A stretch of 64,000 nt of DNA from Bacillus sp. 491mf (GTDB lineage: Bacteria; Bacillota; Bacilli; Bacillales; Bacillaceae_G). Location: contig NZ_FOLV01000006.1 of assembly GCF_900112415.1 (NCBI RefSeq), positions 62,001 to 126,000 of the forward strand, written 5' to 3'. Position 1 is the first letter of the stretch. Each line of letters opens with the position of its first letter. The position numbers and the translations under genes were made by a program. Below the pieces are notes generated by a model. That model saw nothing but the letters and a program-made list of their open reading frames with translations, searched no databases and was not told the origin of the DNA. This document shows positions 1-7,769 of this stretch, in pieces.

Positions 1-1
1 T

Positions 2-208
2 AGTAAAAGAGGACTTGAAATTCAGCACATTTTAACAAAAATTGCTGATCATTCTACGAAAAAAATAGTATTTCATTACACCCCAGACTATGAAAATATT
101 CAAATAGAAAGTAGTATCTTTAATGGAAGTGAAGTATTATTTGTAAAATCCGCTAGTAATGAGGACTTTCCTATACATATAAAGCATCCAATCACGTCTC
201 AAGCATAG
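2..208 (+). CDS. C-terminal fragment of an unidentified protein (left-edge partial)
   Basis: An open frame enters from the left edge and stops at TAG 206-208, giving the last 68 residues of a protein. It has no motif I recognise. The tail reads as mixed alpha/beta (a KIVFHYTPDYENI stretch followed by EVLFVKS). It could be the C-terminal part of an acetyltransferase-like enzyme, but that is a guess. It is followed by about 35 bp and then the promoter of the NAD cluster, so it is probably a separate transcription unit. Confidence 0.5.
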   Translation, partial: SKRGLEIQHILTKIADHSTKKIVFHYTPDYENIQIESSIFNGSEVLFVKSASNEDFPIHIKHPITSQA

Positions 209-243
209 AGTTGTAACTGAACAGAATTTTTTTAAAGTTTTTA

Positions 244-306
244 TGGACAATTAAAAATAATTCGTGCATAATTGTAATTAATAATTAACGTATTGTTAAT
301 TATTAA
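244..306 (+). promoter_or_regulatory. Promoter with palindromic operator of the NrtR-like gene
   Basis: A sigma-A-like promoter is visible: TGGACA at 244-249, a 17-nt spacer, CATAAT at 267-272. A 12-bp perfect inverted repeat with a 5-nt spacer lies just downstream (arms 278-289 and 295-306), centred on TTAAC-N5-GTTAA at 285-299. It would cover the expected transcription start. The same core recurs at 1152-1166 before pncB. Autorepression by the downstream NrtR-like protein is the natural inference. Confidence 0.6.
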
Positions 307-356
307 GAAGAAAGAAATACGTAAAGAGAAATACTAACCGTTTAGGAGGGGGACAA

Positions 357-1133
357 ATGTCAAACCAAGAAGCTCTAAAACAATATGATGTAAAAAAATA
401 TCACACACCTGATGGATATACATCAGATATTGCAGTATTTACTATTGTTACTGAAGAAAAAGAAGAACATAAACCTCCTGTTATGGCTCTGAAATTAATG
501 CTGATAAAACGGGCATTAACAAATGCAGAAGGAAAACCTAATATTGAAGCAGGGAAATGGGCGTTACCTGGCGGCTTTGTACAGGAGGATGAAACAGCGT
601 TTGAAGCAGCAAAGCGAGAGTTAGAGGAAGAAACAGGTGTAGAAGGTATACATATTAAGCATTATGGTGTATATGATAAACCTGGCCGTGATCCACGTGG
701 TTGGATTATTTCTAACGCCCATTATGCGATTGTACCAGAGTATTATTTAGAAAAACGTCAAGCAAATGACGATGCTGCAGAAGTTACATTATTTTCAATT
801 GATGAAGTCTTGAAATTAGATTTAGCTTTTGATCATTATCAGATCATAAGTGAAGCAATCAAAGTCATTACAATTGATTTACTTCAAACAACTGTCGCAA
901 AAAACTTCTTACCAAAGAGTTTCACATATTCTGAGTTACAAGCCGTATTGTTAACTGTTACTGAGGATCCAGCAATTAAGAGTGGACAGGCATTCGCGAG
1001 AAAAATAAAAACGTTGCCGTTTATTCAAGAAATTACGGGTCAAACGACTCAACGAACATCGAAAAAGTCCGCACAATTATATCGTTTTGTAGAGATGGAC
1101 ATAGTACAACCAATATACACGGCTAGATATTAA
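357..1133 (+). CDS. nrtR: NrtR-like Nudix protein with C-terminal winged helix (NAD regulator and/or ADP-ribose pyrophosphatase)
   Basis: The 258-residue protein has a complete Nudix box at residues 73-95 (G-x5-E-x7-RE-L-E-EE-T-G-V), so the hydrolase site looks intact. After about residue 180 the sequence has the FTYSELQ...LYRF pattern of the winged helix in NrtR, the Nudix-derived regulator of NAD metabolism. NrtR proteins sense ADP-ribose and repress NAD salvage genes; some keep hydrolase activity. The start is set by AGGAGGGGG just before ATG 357. It sits directly upstream of pncB, nadD-like and nadE genes, and both promoters carry the same palindrome, which supports a regulatory role. A pure ADP-ribose pyrophosphatase is the alternative. 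Confidence 0.8.
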   Translation: MSNQEALKQYDVKKYHTPDGYTSDIAVFTIVTEEKEEHKPPVMALKLMLIKRALTNAEGKPNIEAGKWALPGGFVQEDETAFEAAKRELEEETGVEGIHIKHYGVYDKPGRDPRGWIISNAHYAIVPEYYLEKRQANDDAAEVTLFSIDEVLKLDLAFDHYQIISEAIKVITIDLLQTTVAKNFLPKSFTYSELQAVLLTVTEDPAIKSGQAFARKIKTLPFIQEITGQTTQRTSKKSAQLYRFVEMDIVQPIYTARY

Positions 1134-1145
1134 TTTTTTTAAAAT

Positions 1146-1180
1146 AAATATTTAACAATTTGTTAATTGTTAAATATTAT
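1146..1180 (+). promoter_or_regulatory. pncB promoter with overlapping NrtR-type palindrome
   Basis: TTAACA (1152-1157), a 17-nt spacer and TATTAT (1175-1180) form a plausible promoter. TTAAC-N5-GTTAA at 1152-1166 overlaps the -35 element and matches the core upstream of the regulator gene. A wider inverted repeat with 13-bp perfect arms and a 6-nt spacer also spans this segment. A bound repressor here would occlude RNA polymerase. Confidence 0.55.
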
Positions 1181-1221
1181 CGAGAATAAAATATATGTTT
1201 ACATACCGGGAGGAATTTATA

Positions 1222-2700
1222 ATGAATCATACATATACAGATGATAGCTTAGCACTACATACTGATCTTTATCAAATAAATATGGCGGAAACGTACTGGG
1301 AAGATAAAATGCATAATTGTAAAGCTGTATTTGAGGTATTCTTTCGAAAACTTCCATTCGGAAATGGGTACGCTGTCTTCGCTGGTTTAGAAAGAATCAT
1401 ACATTACTTAAAAAATTTCCGATTTACTGAAAGTGATATTGCATATCTTCGCGATGAATTAGGGTATCAAGAGGATTTTTTGAAGTTTTTAAAAGGGATA
1501 AAGTTTACCGGAACTGTCCGCTCAATGAAAGAAGGAGAATTAGTTTTTGGGAATGAACCAATACTTCGAATAGAGGCACCTTTAGTAGAAGCCCAACTCA
1601 TTGAAACAGCTATTCTAAACATTGTAAATTACCAAACATTGATTGCAACGAAAGCTTCGCGGATGAAACAAGTAGTAGGAGAACAAACTGCAATGGAATT
1701 TGGAACTCGCCGGGCTCATGAAATGGATGCAGCGATTTGGGGTACAAGAGCTGCATATATCGGTGGTTTTGAAGCTACATCTAATGTACGTGCTGGGAAA
1801 TTGTTTGGAATTCCCGTAGTTGGTACACATGCACATGCAATGGTTCAAGCATACCGCGATGAATACACAGCTTTTCATAAATACGCTCGTAGACATAAGG
1901 ATTGCGTATTTTTAGTAGACACTTATGATACATTAAAATCAGGGGTACCAAATGCTATTAAAGTTGCCAAAGAACTCGGCGATCAAATTAACTTTAAGGG
2001 AATTCGATTAGATAGTGGAGATTTAGCTTATTTATCTAAAGAAGCAAGAAAAATGTTAGATGCTGCCGGATATACAGAAACAAAAATTATTGCATCTAAT
2101 GATTTAGACGAAAAAACGATCACTCATTTAAAATCACAAGGAGCGAAAATTGATATTTGGGGAATTGGAACAAAATTAATTACAGCATTTGATTCTCCTG
2201 CACTTGGGGCCGTTTACAAACTTGTTTCCATCGAAGATAAGAACGGTGAAATGGTGGATACAATTAAAATCAGTTCCAATCCAGAAAAAGTAACTACTCC
2301 GGGTCTTAAGAAAGTGTACCGTATTATTAATACGATAAACAAAAAATCAGAAGGAGATTACATCGCGTTAGAGACAGAAAAACCAGCTGAAAAAGATCGA
2401 TTAAAAATGTTTCATCCAACGCATACATTCATTAGTAAATTTGTAACTAACTTTGAGGCTAAAGAGCTGCATCACGATATTTTCTTAGAGGGTGAATGTG
2501 TATATCAATCTCCATCACTGCAGGAAATCCAGCAATTCACAAAAGAAAACTTAGATTTACTTTGGGATGAATATAAACGTGGATTAAATCCAGAAGAATA
2601 TCCTATGGACCTTAGTCAAAAGTGTTGGGACAACAAAATGAAGAATATTGAGGAAGTAAAACAAAAAGTTGCGGAGATGATTGAAAATGAAAATAAATGA
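1222..2700 (+). CDS. pncB: Nicotinate phosphoribosyltransferase
   Basis: This enzyme joins nicotinate to PRPP to give nicotinate mononucleotide, the entry step of the Preiss-Handler NAD salvage route. The 492-residue length suits the long bacterial family. Family segments are visible: LHTDLYQINMAETYW near the N terminus, MEFGTRRAHEMDAA, a GTHAHAM stretch, and GIRLDSGDL for phosphate binding. I place the start at ATG 1222, which follows GGGAGGA at 1208-1214; an earlier in-frame ATG at 1195 lacks such a site. The stop overlaps the next gene by 14 bp, so the two are probably translationally coupled. Confidence 0.95.
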   Translation: MNHTYTDDSLALHTDLYQINMAETYWEDKMHNCKAVFEVFFRKLPFGNGYAVFAGLERIIHYLKNFRFTESDIAYLRDELGYQEDFLKFLKGIKFTGTVRSMKEGELVFGNEPILRIEAPLVEAQLIETAILNIVNYQTLIATKASRMKQVVGEQTAMEFGTRRAHEMDAAIWGTRAAYIGGFEATSNVRAGKLFGIPVVGTHAHAMVQAYRDEYTAFHKYARRHKDCVFLVDTYDTLKSGVPNAIKVAKELGDQINFKGIRLDSGDLAYLSKEARKMLDAAGYTETKIIASNDLDEKTITHLKSQGAKIDIWGIGTKLITAFDSPALGAVYKLVSIEDKNGEMVDTIKISSNPEKVTTPGLKKVYRIINTINKKSEGDYIALETEKPAEKDRLKMFHPTHTFISKFVTNFEAKELHHDIFLEGECVYQSPSLQEIQQFTKENLDLLWDEYKRGLNPEEYPMDLSQKCWDNKMKNIEEVKQKVAEMIENENK

Positions 2701-3388
2701 AATCGAATCAACGAAAAGTATGGAGTATCTTCAAAAATTGAATCCAGAAAAAGATATTAGTGAGCTGTTTAAAAAAGGGCGACGAATTGGGATATACGGT
2801 TCATCATTTGATCCCATTACAAATGTTCATTTGTGGACTGCTTCAACTGTAGCGCATCGTAAAAAACTAGATTACATTATCTTTTTACCTTCTACAAACA
2901 TGCGCATTGATAAGAAAATAAAGACGACCGGGGATCATCGTACTAAGATGATTAGTTTAGCCATACAAGATAACCCGAAGTTCATTCTGGACACTCATGA
3001 ATTAAACGTATTACCAGGCGAACATTATACATACTATACAATGAAGCATTTTAGGACTATATTTAAAGAAGCGGAATTATTCTTTATCATGGGTGCAGAC
3101 CTTTTAGTAGATATCGCTGATGGAAAATGGAAGATGGATAAAGAATTGATTAGTGAAAATAATTTTATCGTTATGGCTCGCAATGGTATCGATATGCTCC
3201 AAACGATTAGTCGATCTGCTCTCCTTCGTAATTATGACGATGGTAGGTTTCAATTAATCGATAAAGGATTAGCTATGGAAATTAGCTCTACATATATACG
3301 CGAAGAATTTTCTAAGGGCGGTGAACCGCGTTACCTACTTCCGGATAGCTGCTACTATTACATTAAAGAACAAGGTTTGTATCAATAA
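2687..3388 (+). CDS. nadD: Nicotinate/nicotinamide-nucleotide adenylyltransferase-like protein
   Basis: The protein (233 residues from ATG 2687, preceded by GGAG at 2673-2676; an in-frame TTG at 2681 is too close) has a nucleotidyltransferase alpha/beta-phosphodiesterase fold. The [12 protein letters not shown] segment corresponds to the usual G-T-FDP-x-H-x-G-H motif, with the first His replaced by Thr or Asn and the last kept. Near the C terminus ISSTYIREE matches the ISSTxIR motif. It should convert the mononucleotide to the dinucleotide. Its place between pncB and nadE supports that. The altered first motif and the roughly 40-residue N-terminal extension mark it as a divergent, probably second, NadD. 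Confidence 0.8.
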   Translation: MKINEIESTKSMEYLQKLNPEKDISELFKKGRRIGIYGSSFDPITNVHLWTASTVAHRKKLDYIIFLPSTNMRIDKKIKTTGDHRTKMISLAIQDNPKFILDTHELNVLPGEHYTYYTMKHFRTIFKEAELFFIMGADLLVDIADGKWKMDKELISENNFIVMARNGIDMLQTISRSALLRNYDDGRFQLIDKGLAMEISSTYIREEFSKGGEPRYLLPDSCYYYIKEQGLYQ

Positions 3389-3441
3389 TAGAGATTACAT
3401 ATCATATAAAACGCAAAAAAACTGAAAGGGAAGATTTTGAA

Positions 3442-4263
3442 ATGACAAATTTACAACAAAAAATCATGTCAGACTTAAATGTGTCAGCAGTCATTGATCC
3501 TAATCAAGAAATTCGAAAAAGAGTCGATTTTTTAAAGGAGTATGTACTTAAAACAGGAGCAAAAGGATTCGTTTTAGGAATTAGCGGTGGTCAAGATTCA
3601 ACATTGGCTGGAAGACTCGCTCAACTAGCGGTAGAAGAATTGAGAACCGAAGGACATAATGTAAAATTTGTAGCTATTCGCCTACCGTACGGAGTTCAAA
3701 AAGATGAAGATGATGCACAAGCAGCATTACAATTCATTCAAGCAGATGAAGAACTTGCACTTGATATTAAAACTACAGTAGACGCTTTCGCAGAGCAATA
3801 TGAAAAAGATGCAAAAGAAGAGCTTACAGATTTCAATAAAGGAAATGTAAAAGCACGAGTTCGAATGATTTCACAATACGCAGTTGGTGGGCAAAATGGT
3901 CTACTTGTCATCGGTACAGACCACGCAGCAGAAGCTATTACAGGTTTCTACACGAAATACGGAGATGGCGGCGCCGACATTCTTCCGTTATCGGGATTAA
4001 CAAAAAGACAAGGAAGAGAACTATTAAAAGCTTTAGGTGCTTCTGAAAGATTGTATTTAAAAGTTCCAACAGCTGATTTATTAGATAATAAACCACAACA
4101 AGCAGATGAAACAGAGCTAGGAATTTCTTATGAAGAACTAGATGATTATTTAGAAGGAAAGCAAGTATCTAAAGAAGTAGCAGAAGCAATTGAAAAACGA
4201 TATTTAGTTACAGAACATAAACGACAACTTCCTACAACTATGTTTGATGATTGGTGGAAATAA
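3442..4263 (+). CDS. nadE: NH3-dependent NAD+ synthetase
   Basis: This enzyme amidates deamido-NAD to NAD using ammonia and ATP. The 273-residue length is that of the single-domain, ammonia-dependent form without a glutaminase domain. The PP-loop ATP pyrophosphatase motif SGGQDS is at residues 48-53, and the family segments [20 protein letters not shown] and PTADLL follow. It is the last gene of the salvage cluster, 53 bp after the nadD-like gene, and is followed by a strong terminator at 4337-4378. Confidence 0.95.
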   Translation: MTNLQQKIMSDLNVSAVIDPNQEIRKRVDFLKEYVLKTGAKGFVLGISGGQDSTLAGRLAQLAVEELRTEGHNVKFVAIRLPYGVQKDEDDAQAALQFIQADEELALDIKTTVDAFAEQYEKDAKEELTDFNKGNVKARVRMISQYAVGGQNGLLVIGTDHAAEAITGFYTKYGDGGADILPLSGLTKRQGRELLKALGASERLYLKVPTADLLDNKPQQADETELGISYEELDDYLEGKQVSKEVAEAIEKRYLVTEHKRQLPTTMFDDWWK

Positions 4264-4336
4264 TAAAGAGCAATAATACGAAGTAAATAATACTTCTTCA
4301 TTAACGATATAGATTAATTCAATAACAAGCCCAATA

Positions 4337-4378
4337 AAGAATGCGCATATAGATACATCTAATATGTGCATTCTTTTT
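4337..4378 (+). terminator. Rho-independent terminator after nadE
   Basis: A 14-bp stem (4337-4350 with 4362-4375, one G-T pair) and an 11-nt loop are followed by a run of five T. It closes the NAD salvage cluster. The rest of the 355-bp gap before coaW holds no coding frame that I can support. Confidence 0.8.
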
Positions 4379-4569
4379 GTTTGTATATATTCATGTTATC
4401 TCCATACTTTTATTTCAATGTAATTCTAGTAGCTCAAAATAGAAAGTATGGTATGTATAACATTCAAAATTGGAAAAATTCCCAAAATAAAGTAAAATAA
4501 TAAAGAAAGCCCAAATGACAATCTAATATACAGGAAAGTATCATTAAATTCATATAGTAAGCACACGAA

Positions 4570-4611
4570 TGAATCTAAATAAGGAGCGAGTGAATCTAAA
4601 TAAGGAGCGAG
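4570..4611 (+). repeat. Perfect 21-bp tandem duplication carrying the coaW ribosome binding site
   Basis: The unit TGAATCTAAATAAGGAGCGAG occurs twice in a row, at 4570-4590 and 4591-4611, without mismatch. Each copy contains AAGGAG. Only the second (4602-4607) is at a usable distance (11 nt) from ATG 4619. The first is 21 nt further upstream. Confidence 0.95.
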
Positions 4612-4618
4612 TGAACAA

Positions 4619-5443
4619 ATGCAAGGAACTGTCGGTATCGATGTTGGAGGCACATTAACCAAAATTGCTTATTTTGATAAGGATAATGAATTACAACTTC
4701 ATCAATTTTCTTCCAATGAACTTGAAAAAGTAGCAAGGTGGATTAATACGAATGATTTAATAAATGAAATATGTATTACTGGCGGCAAAGCTGAACAGTT
4801 AAAAAAGCTTATTTTAGGGAAACAGTATATTCATTATATTCTAGAGTTCGATGCTACATGTAGAGGGGTTAATTATCTACTGCATAAAAGTAATTATTCC
4901 CTTGAGAATTATGTAGTTGCCAATATTGGAACAGGTACTTCCATACATATAATGTTCGGAAATACATACAATCGTATAGGCGGAACTGGAATAGGTGGTG
5001 GCACATTGAAAGGGTTATCTACACTATTAACTGGTATCGAAAATTTTGATGAAATCGTAAAATATTCAAAAACTGGTTCTAGGACAAACTTAGATATAAA
5101 AGTTAGTGATATTTATAGCGAAATAAAATCTCCTATTGATGGAGATCTAACTGCCAGTAACTTTGGAAATGCTGCCATTAATAAAGGGGTTAATAATAAA
5201 TCAGATTTAATCGCAACTGTTCAAGGGCTTGTTGGAGAGGTTATTACAACTTTAAGTCTTCAAATTGCAGAGGCGCAAAGCATAGATAATATTGTTTATA
5301 TCGGATCTACTTTATCAAATAATGAACCGTTAAAAGATATCATAAGCGGTTATACACTACAGAACAATAAAAATCCTATTTTCTTTAAAGATCCTGGATT
5401 TAGCGGTGCTATCGGTGCATTATTAAGTAAAACTAGTTCATAA
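4619..5443 (+). CDS. coaW: Type II pantothenate kinase
   Basis: This kinase phosphorylates pantothenate in the first step of coenzyme A synthesis. The 274-residue protein starts with the ASKHA phosphate-1 motif (GIDVGGTLTK, residues 6-15) and has a phosphate-2-like ANIGTGTSIH and an IGGTGIGGGTLKGLS segment typical of the staphylococcal/Bacillus type II enzymes, which are not feedback inhibited by CoA. Translation is served by the second of two duplicated ribosome binding sites. It lies alone between two terminators, so it is probably monocistronic. Confidence 0.9.
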   Translation: MQGTVGIDVGGTLTKIAYFDKDNELQLHQFSSNELEKVARWINTNDLINEICITGGKAEQLKKLILGKQYIHYILEFDATCRGVNYLLHKSNYSLENYVVANIGTGTSIHIMFGNTYNRIGGTGIGGGTLKGLSTLLTGIENFDEIVKYSKTGSRTNLDIKVSDIYSEIKSPIDGDLTASNFGNAAINKGVNNKSDLIATVQGLVGEVITTLSLQIAEAQSIDNIVYIGSTLSNNEPLKDIISGYTLQNNKNPIFFKDPGFSGAIGALLSKTSS

Positions 5444-5452
5444 AACGCACCC

Positions 5453-5481
5453 AAAAAGCATGGTAAATTACCATGCTTTTT
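5453..5481. terminator. Bidirectional-looking terminator after coaW
   Basis: A 14-bp perfect stem (5453-5466 with 5468-5481) has A and T runs on its two outer flanks, so it could end coaW on the plus strand and the short minus-strand ORF at 5525-5689. Confidence 0.75.
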
Positions 5482-5524
5482 GCATAAATCTTTCTAGAAT
5501 ATCCACTAAAAAATTCATTAATAA

Positions 5525-5689
5525 CTATAGAACATCTTTTTTACTTGATAATTCGCTGCTAGATTCCCCTTTGGACTGAGAAGTATCTTTCGCCCGAACA
5601 TAACCCGTAGTTGCTTCATCAGTAGTAGGTCCAGCTGTGTTGAATCTCTCATCTCCAGTGCGATGAGAGTCGTTCGATTGATTTTTCAT
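5525..5689 (-). CDS. Small hydrophilic hypothetical protein (54 aa)
   Basis: On the minus strand ATG (5689-5687) follows an excellent AGGAGGTG site (revcomp of 5695-5700 region) at good spacing, and the frame runs 54 codons to TAG. The protein is hydrophilic and rich in Ser, Thr, Lys, Asp and Glu, with no membrane segment and no Cys or Trp. Its make-up (KNQSNDSHRTGDERFNTAG at the N terminus) resembles small spore or stress proteins, but I do not recognise a family. The shared terminator at 5453-5481 lies just past the stop, which supports expression. Confidence 0.65.
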   Translation of the reverse strand: MKNQSNDSHRTGDERFNTAGPTTDEATTGYVRAKDTSQSKGESSSELSSKKDVL

Positions 5690-5838
5690 GGAGCACCTCC
5701 TAATTAGAATAAGTGTAGTATGCCCATGTTAGAGGCAATATTATATTTCATTTTTTCTTATTATTCCATTCTTATATTTTTTTGAATATTACAGGCTTTT
5801 TTAATAAAAATGCTATGATTATGTAAGGGAGTGATTAT

Positions 5839-6345
5839 ATGTTAAATATGCTAGATAGGCCTAAAATTAAGATTCCAAAAACAAAAAGTGAATGGATTTG
5901 GGACATAATAGGTTTTTTATTTTATATCGGTTCTATAATCTTCTTAATATCTGTTTGGAATCAATTACCTGAAAAAGTACCTACACATTTTAATGGTCTT
6001 GGTGAAGTGGATCGTATGGATTCAAAATGGCAATTATTAATTTTACCTGGTATTGGATTATTTATTATATTGTTAATGAAAATTTTAGAAAAACACCCAG
6101 AATCACATAATTATCCTGAAAGATTTAATGAATCGAATGCAAGACAGTTTTATTTAATAAGTCGAAAAATAATTAATCAATTAAAAAACATCTGTTTAAT
6201 TATCTTTTCTTTCATTGTATTTGAATCCGCTTTTATTGGATTGGGGTGGGGTAGTGGTTTTGGAAAATGGTTTTTACCGCTAACAATTAGCGGTTTAGGT
6301 ATTCCAATTGTATTAGGCATTATAAAACAGAGAAAAATTTTATAA
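5839..6345 (+). CDS. DUF1648 membrane protein
   Basis: A 168-residue membrane protein with about four hydrophobic segments (near residues 23-42, 67-82, 120-138 and 144-163). The LPEKVPTHFNGLGEVDRMDSK loop after the first helix is the DUF1648 signature found in SdpI-like immunity and membrane proteins. Start ATG 5839 follows GGGAGTG. It is 36 bp from the next gene, so the two are probably co-transcribed. Immunity to a toxic peptide is possible by family analogy but nothing nearby encodes one. Confidence 0.75.
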   Translation: MLNMLDRPKIKIPKTKSEWIWDIIGFLFYIGSIIFLISVWNQLPEKVPTHFNGLGEVDRMDSKWQLLILPGIGLFIILLMKILEKHPESHNYPERFNESNARQFYLISRKIINQLKNICLIIFSFIVFESAFIGLGWGSGFGKWFLPLTISGLGIPIVLGIIKQRKIL

Positions 6346-6381
6346 GAAAATCAAAGTATTACTAAGAAAGGGGGAAATAAA

Positions 6382-7470
6382 GTGTCATCTCATATTCATT
6401 TTCAAGAGAAAATAACACATACGGATTATGAAATAAAAATGATTTCATCTGGAGACAACTTTCCAAGTATTGATATATCTGAATCACGACTCCATTATTT
6501 ACTTATAATGATCCGCTCATGCATAGACATACAAAGTATAAAGAAAGAACTGAATTGGACTACAATAGAGCTAGATCGACATATCAATACGTTATTGAAA
6601 GAAGGGTTATTAAAAGAAAGAAAAGGTAGTTATTTTCCTGCATGTATGGTAATAACAGCTCATGAAGGAAAAGAGTTATACAACCTGTGTGAACCTCTAA
6701 TTACACCAACACTTCAAATCATTGAAAAACATTCAAAACAAATCATTACTCTTTGCCAAAAAATTGATACATTTAAACAATTATCCATAGAAACTTGCAG
6801 TCTCTTACTATATAGCGGTATTTTATTGGATTTTGGACAAATCAATAATGTGGAGAATAATTATTTAAAAAGTGAGCGACCTCTTAGAAACAATAAAAGG
6901 TATTACTATTCCATTCAAGAAAAAGAAAAAATAAACGAAGAAGCTTTTGGGATATATGGAAATCATTATTTAGACTTAGGTGAAATTCAAATTTGTCTCT
7001 ATGGAAATAAAAGATATACAACAACTAATCTAATAACTGCTAATAAAGAGATGTTAGAAGAATACTTTCAACAGCCCGTACTCGATGTTAATCAATTTAA
7101 AAAACAACTAGTTCAAAAATTTGTTTCTTCGAACACACAAATAGATGTACCACTTCATTTATTCTATGAAAAAGTAGGATTACACAAGGACTCAAAACCT
7201 ATGACTCCATTATTCAAAACAGCTGACTTAATAATACTAGATGAGATTGCTAGTACAATTAGCGAAGATCTTATCACTTTATTTCAGGAAAATGAACAGT
7301 ATCTGAAAAGATATTACTTATCAAGTTCTTACGCTAAAGAAATAACATATGAAGAGTTTTTTATATGGTGGTATCACTTTTTCTATACAAAAGTAACTGA
7401 TGAATTAATTAAAAATGACATAATAAAAAAGCTCGATCAAGAAAATCAAACATATTTGGTTTTACAGTAA
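6382..7470 (+). CDS. Orphan protein with N-terminal helix-turn-helix-like region
   Basis: A 362-residue soluble protein I cannot assign. Residues about 30-85 (ESRLHYLLIMIRSCIDIQSI ... HINTLLKEGLLKERKG) look like a winged helix-turn-helix with a wing before KGSYFP. The remainder is alpha-helical with no catalytic motif that I see. It follows an AAAGGGGGAA site and sits 36 bp after the DUF1648 gene; DNA-binding proteins are often paired with DUF1648/SdpI-type membrane proteins, so it may regulate or act with that gene. That link is inference. Confidence 0.6.
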   Translation: MSSHIHFQEKITHTDYEIKMISSGDNFPSIDISESRLHYLLIMIRSCIDIQSIKKELNWTTIELDRHINTLLKEGLLKERKGSYFPACMVITAHEGKELYNLCEPLITPTLQIIEKHSKQIITLCQKIDTFKQLSIETCSLLLYSGILLDFGQINNVENNYLKSERPLRNNKRYYYSIQEKEKINEEAFGIYGNHYLDLGEIQICLYGNKRYTTTNLITANKEMLEEYFQQPVLDVNQFKKQLVQKFVSSNTQIDVPLHLFYEKVGLHKDSKPMTPLFKTADLIILDEIASTISEDLITLFQENEQYLKRYYLSSSYAKEITYEEFFIWWYHFFYTKVTDELIKNDIIKKLDQENQTYLVLQ

Positions 7471-7639
7471 CAAAAATGTTGAGTACATATTAAATAGACC
7501 ATTGTATTTATGAAGGATAAGACTATTCATATAATATGGGGGTAGCTAAATTGGAAAGTAGCAAAGTGCAATTAAAAATACCAAAATGGGGTAGCGTCAG
7601 GAAAATGCGAATTTACAACGTTAAGGAAATTTCAATATT

Positions 7640-7685
7640 AAAAAGCCTAATTTCTCAATTTAATGCGAAGAAATTAGGCTTTTTT
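7640..7685 (+). terminator. Terminator downstream of the DUF1648/orphan pair
   Basis: A 16-bp stem (7640-7655 with 7669-7684) ends in a T run. It lies inside a 68-codon open frame at 7536-7742, which argues that this frame is not a gene. Confidence 0.8.
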
Positions 7686-7769
7686 CATTACTCAAAGCTT
7701 GTTTACTTGAACAAGAAAATATCTTTGAAGAATGCGTATTAACATAACAACACATAATCCTCGATAAGA

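Noticed and set aside
5525-5689. Assignment of the 54-residue ORF as a small acid-soluble spore protein
   Set aside because: Composition is hydrophilic but the conserved SASP motifs are not visible, so I left it as hypothetical.
7536-7742. 68-codon open frame on the plus strand
   Set aside because: A strong terminator (7640-7685) sits inside it and the sequence has no recognisable domain; the frame is likely chance.
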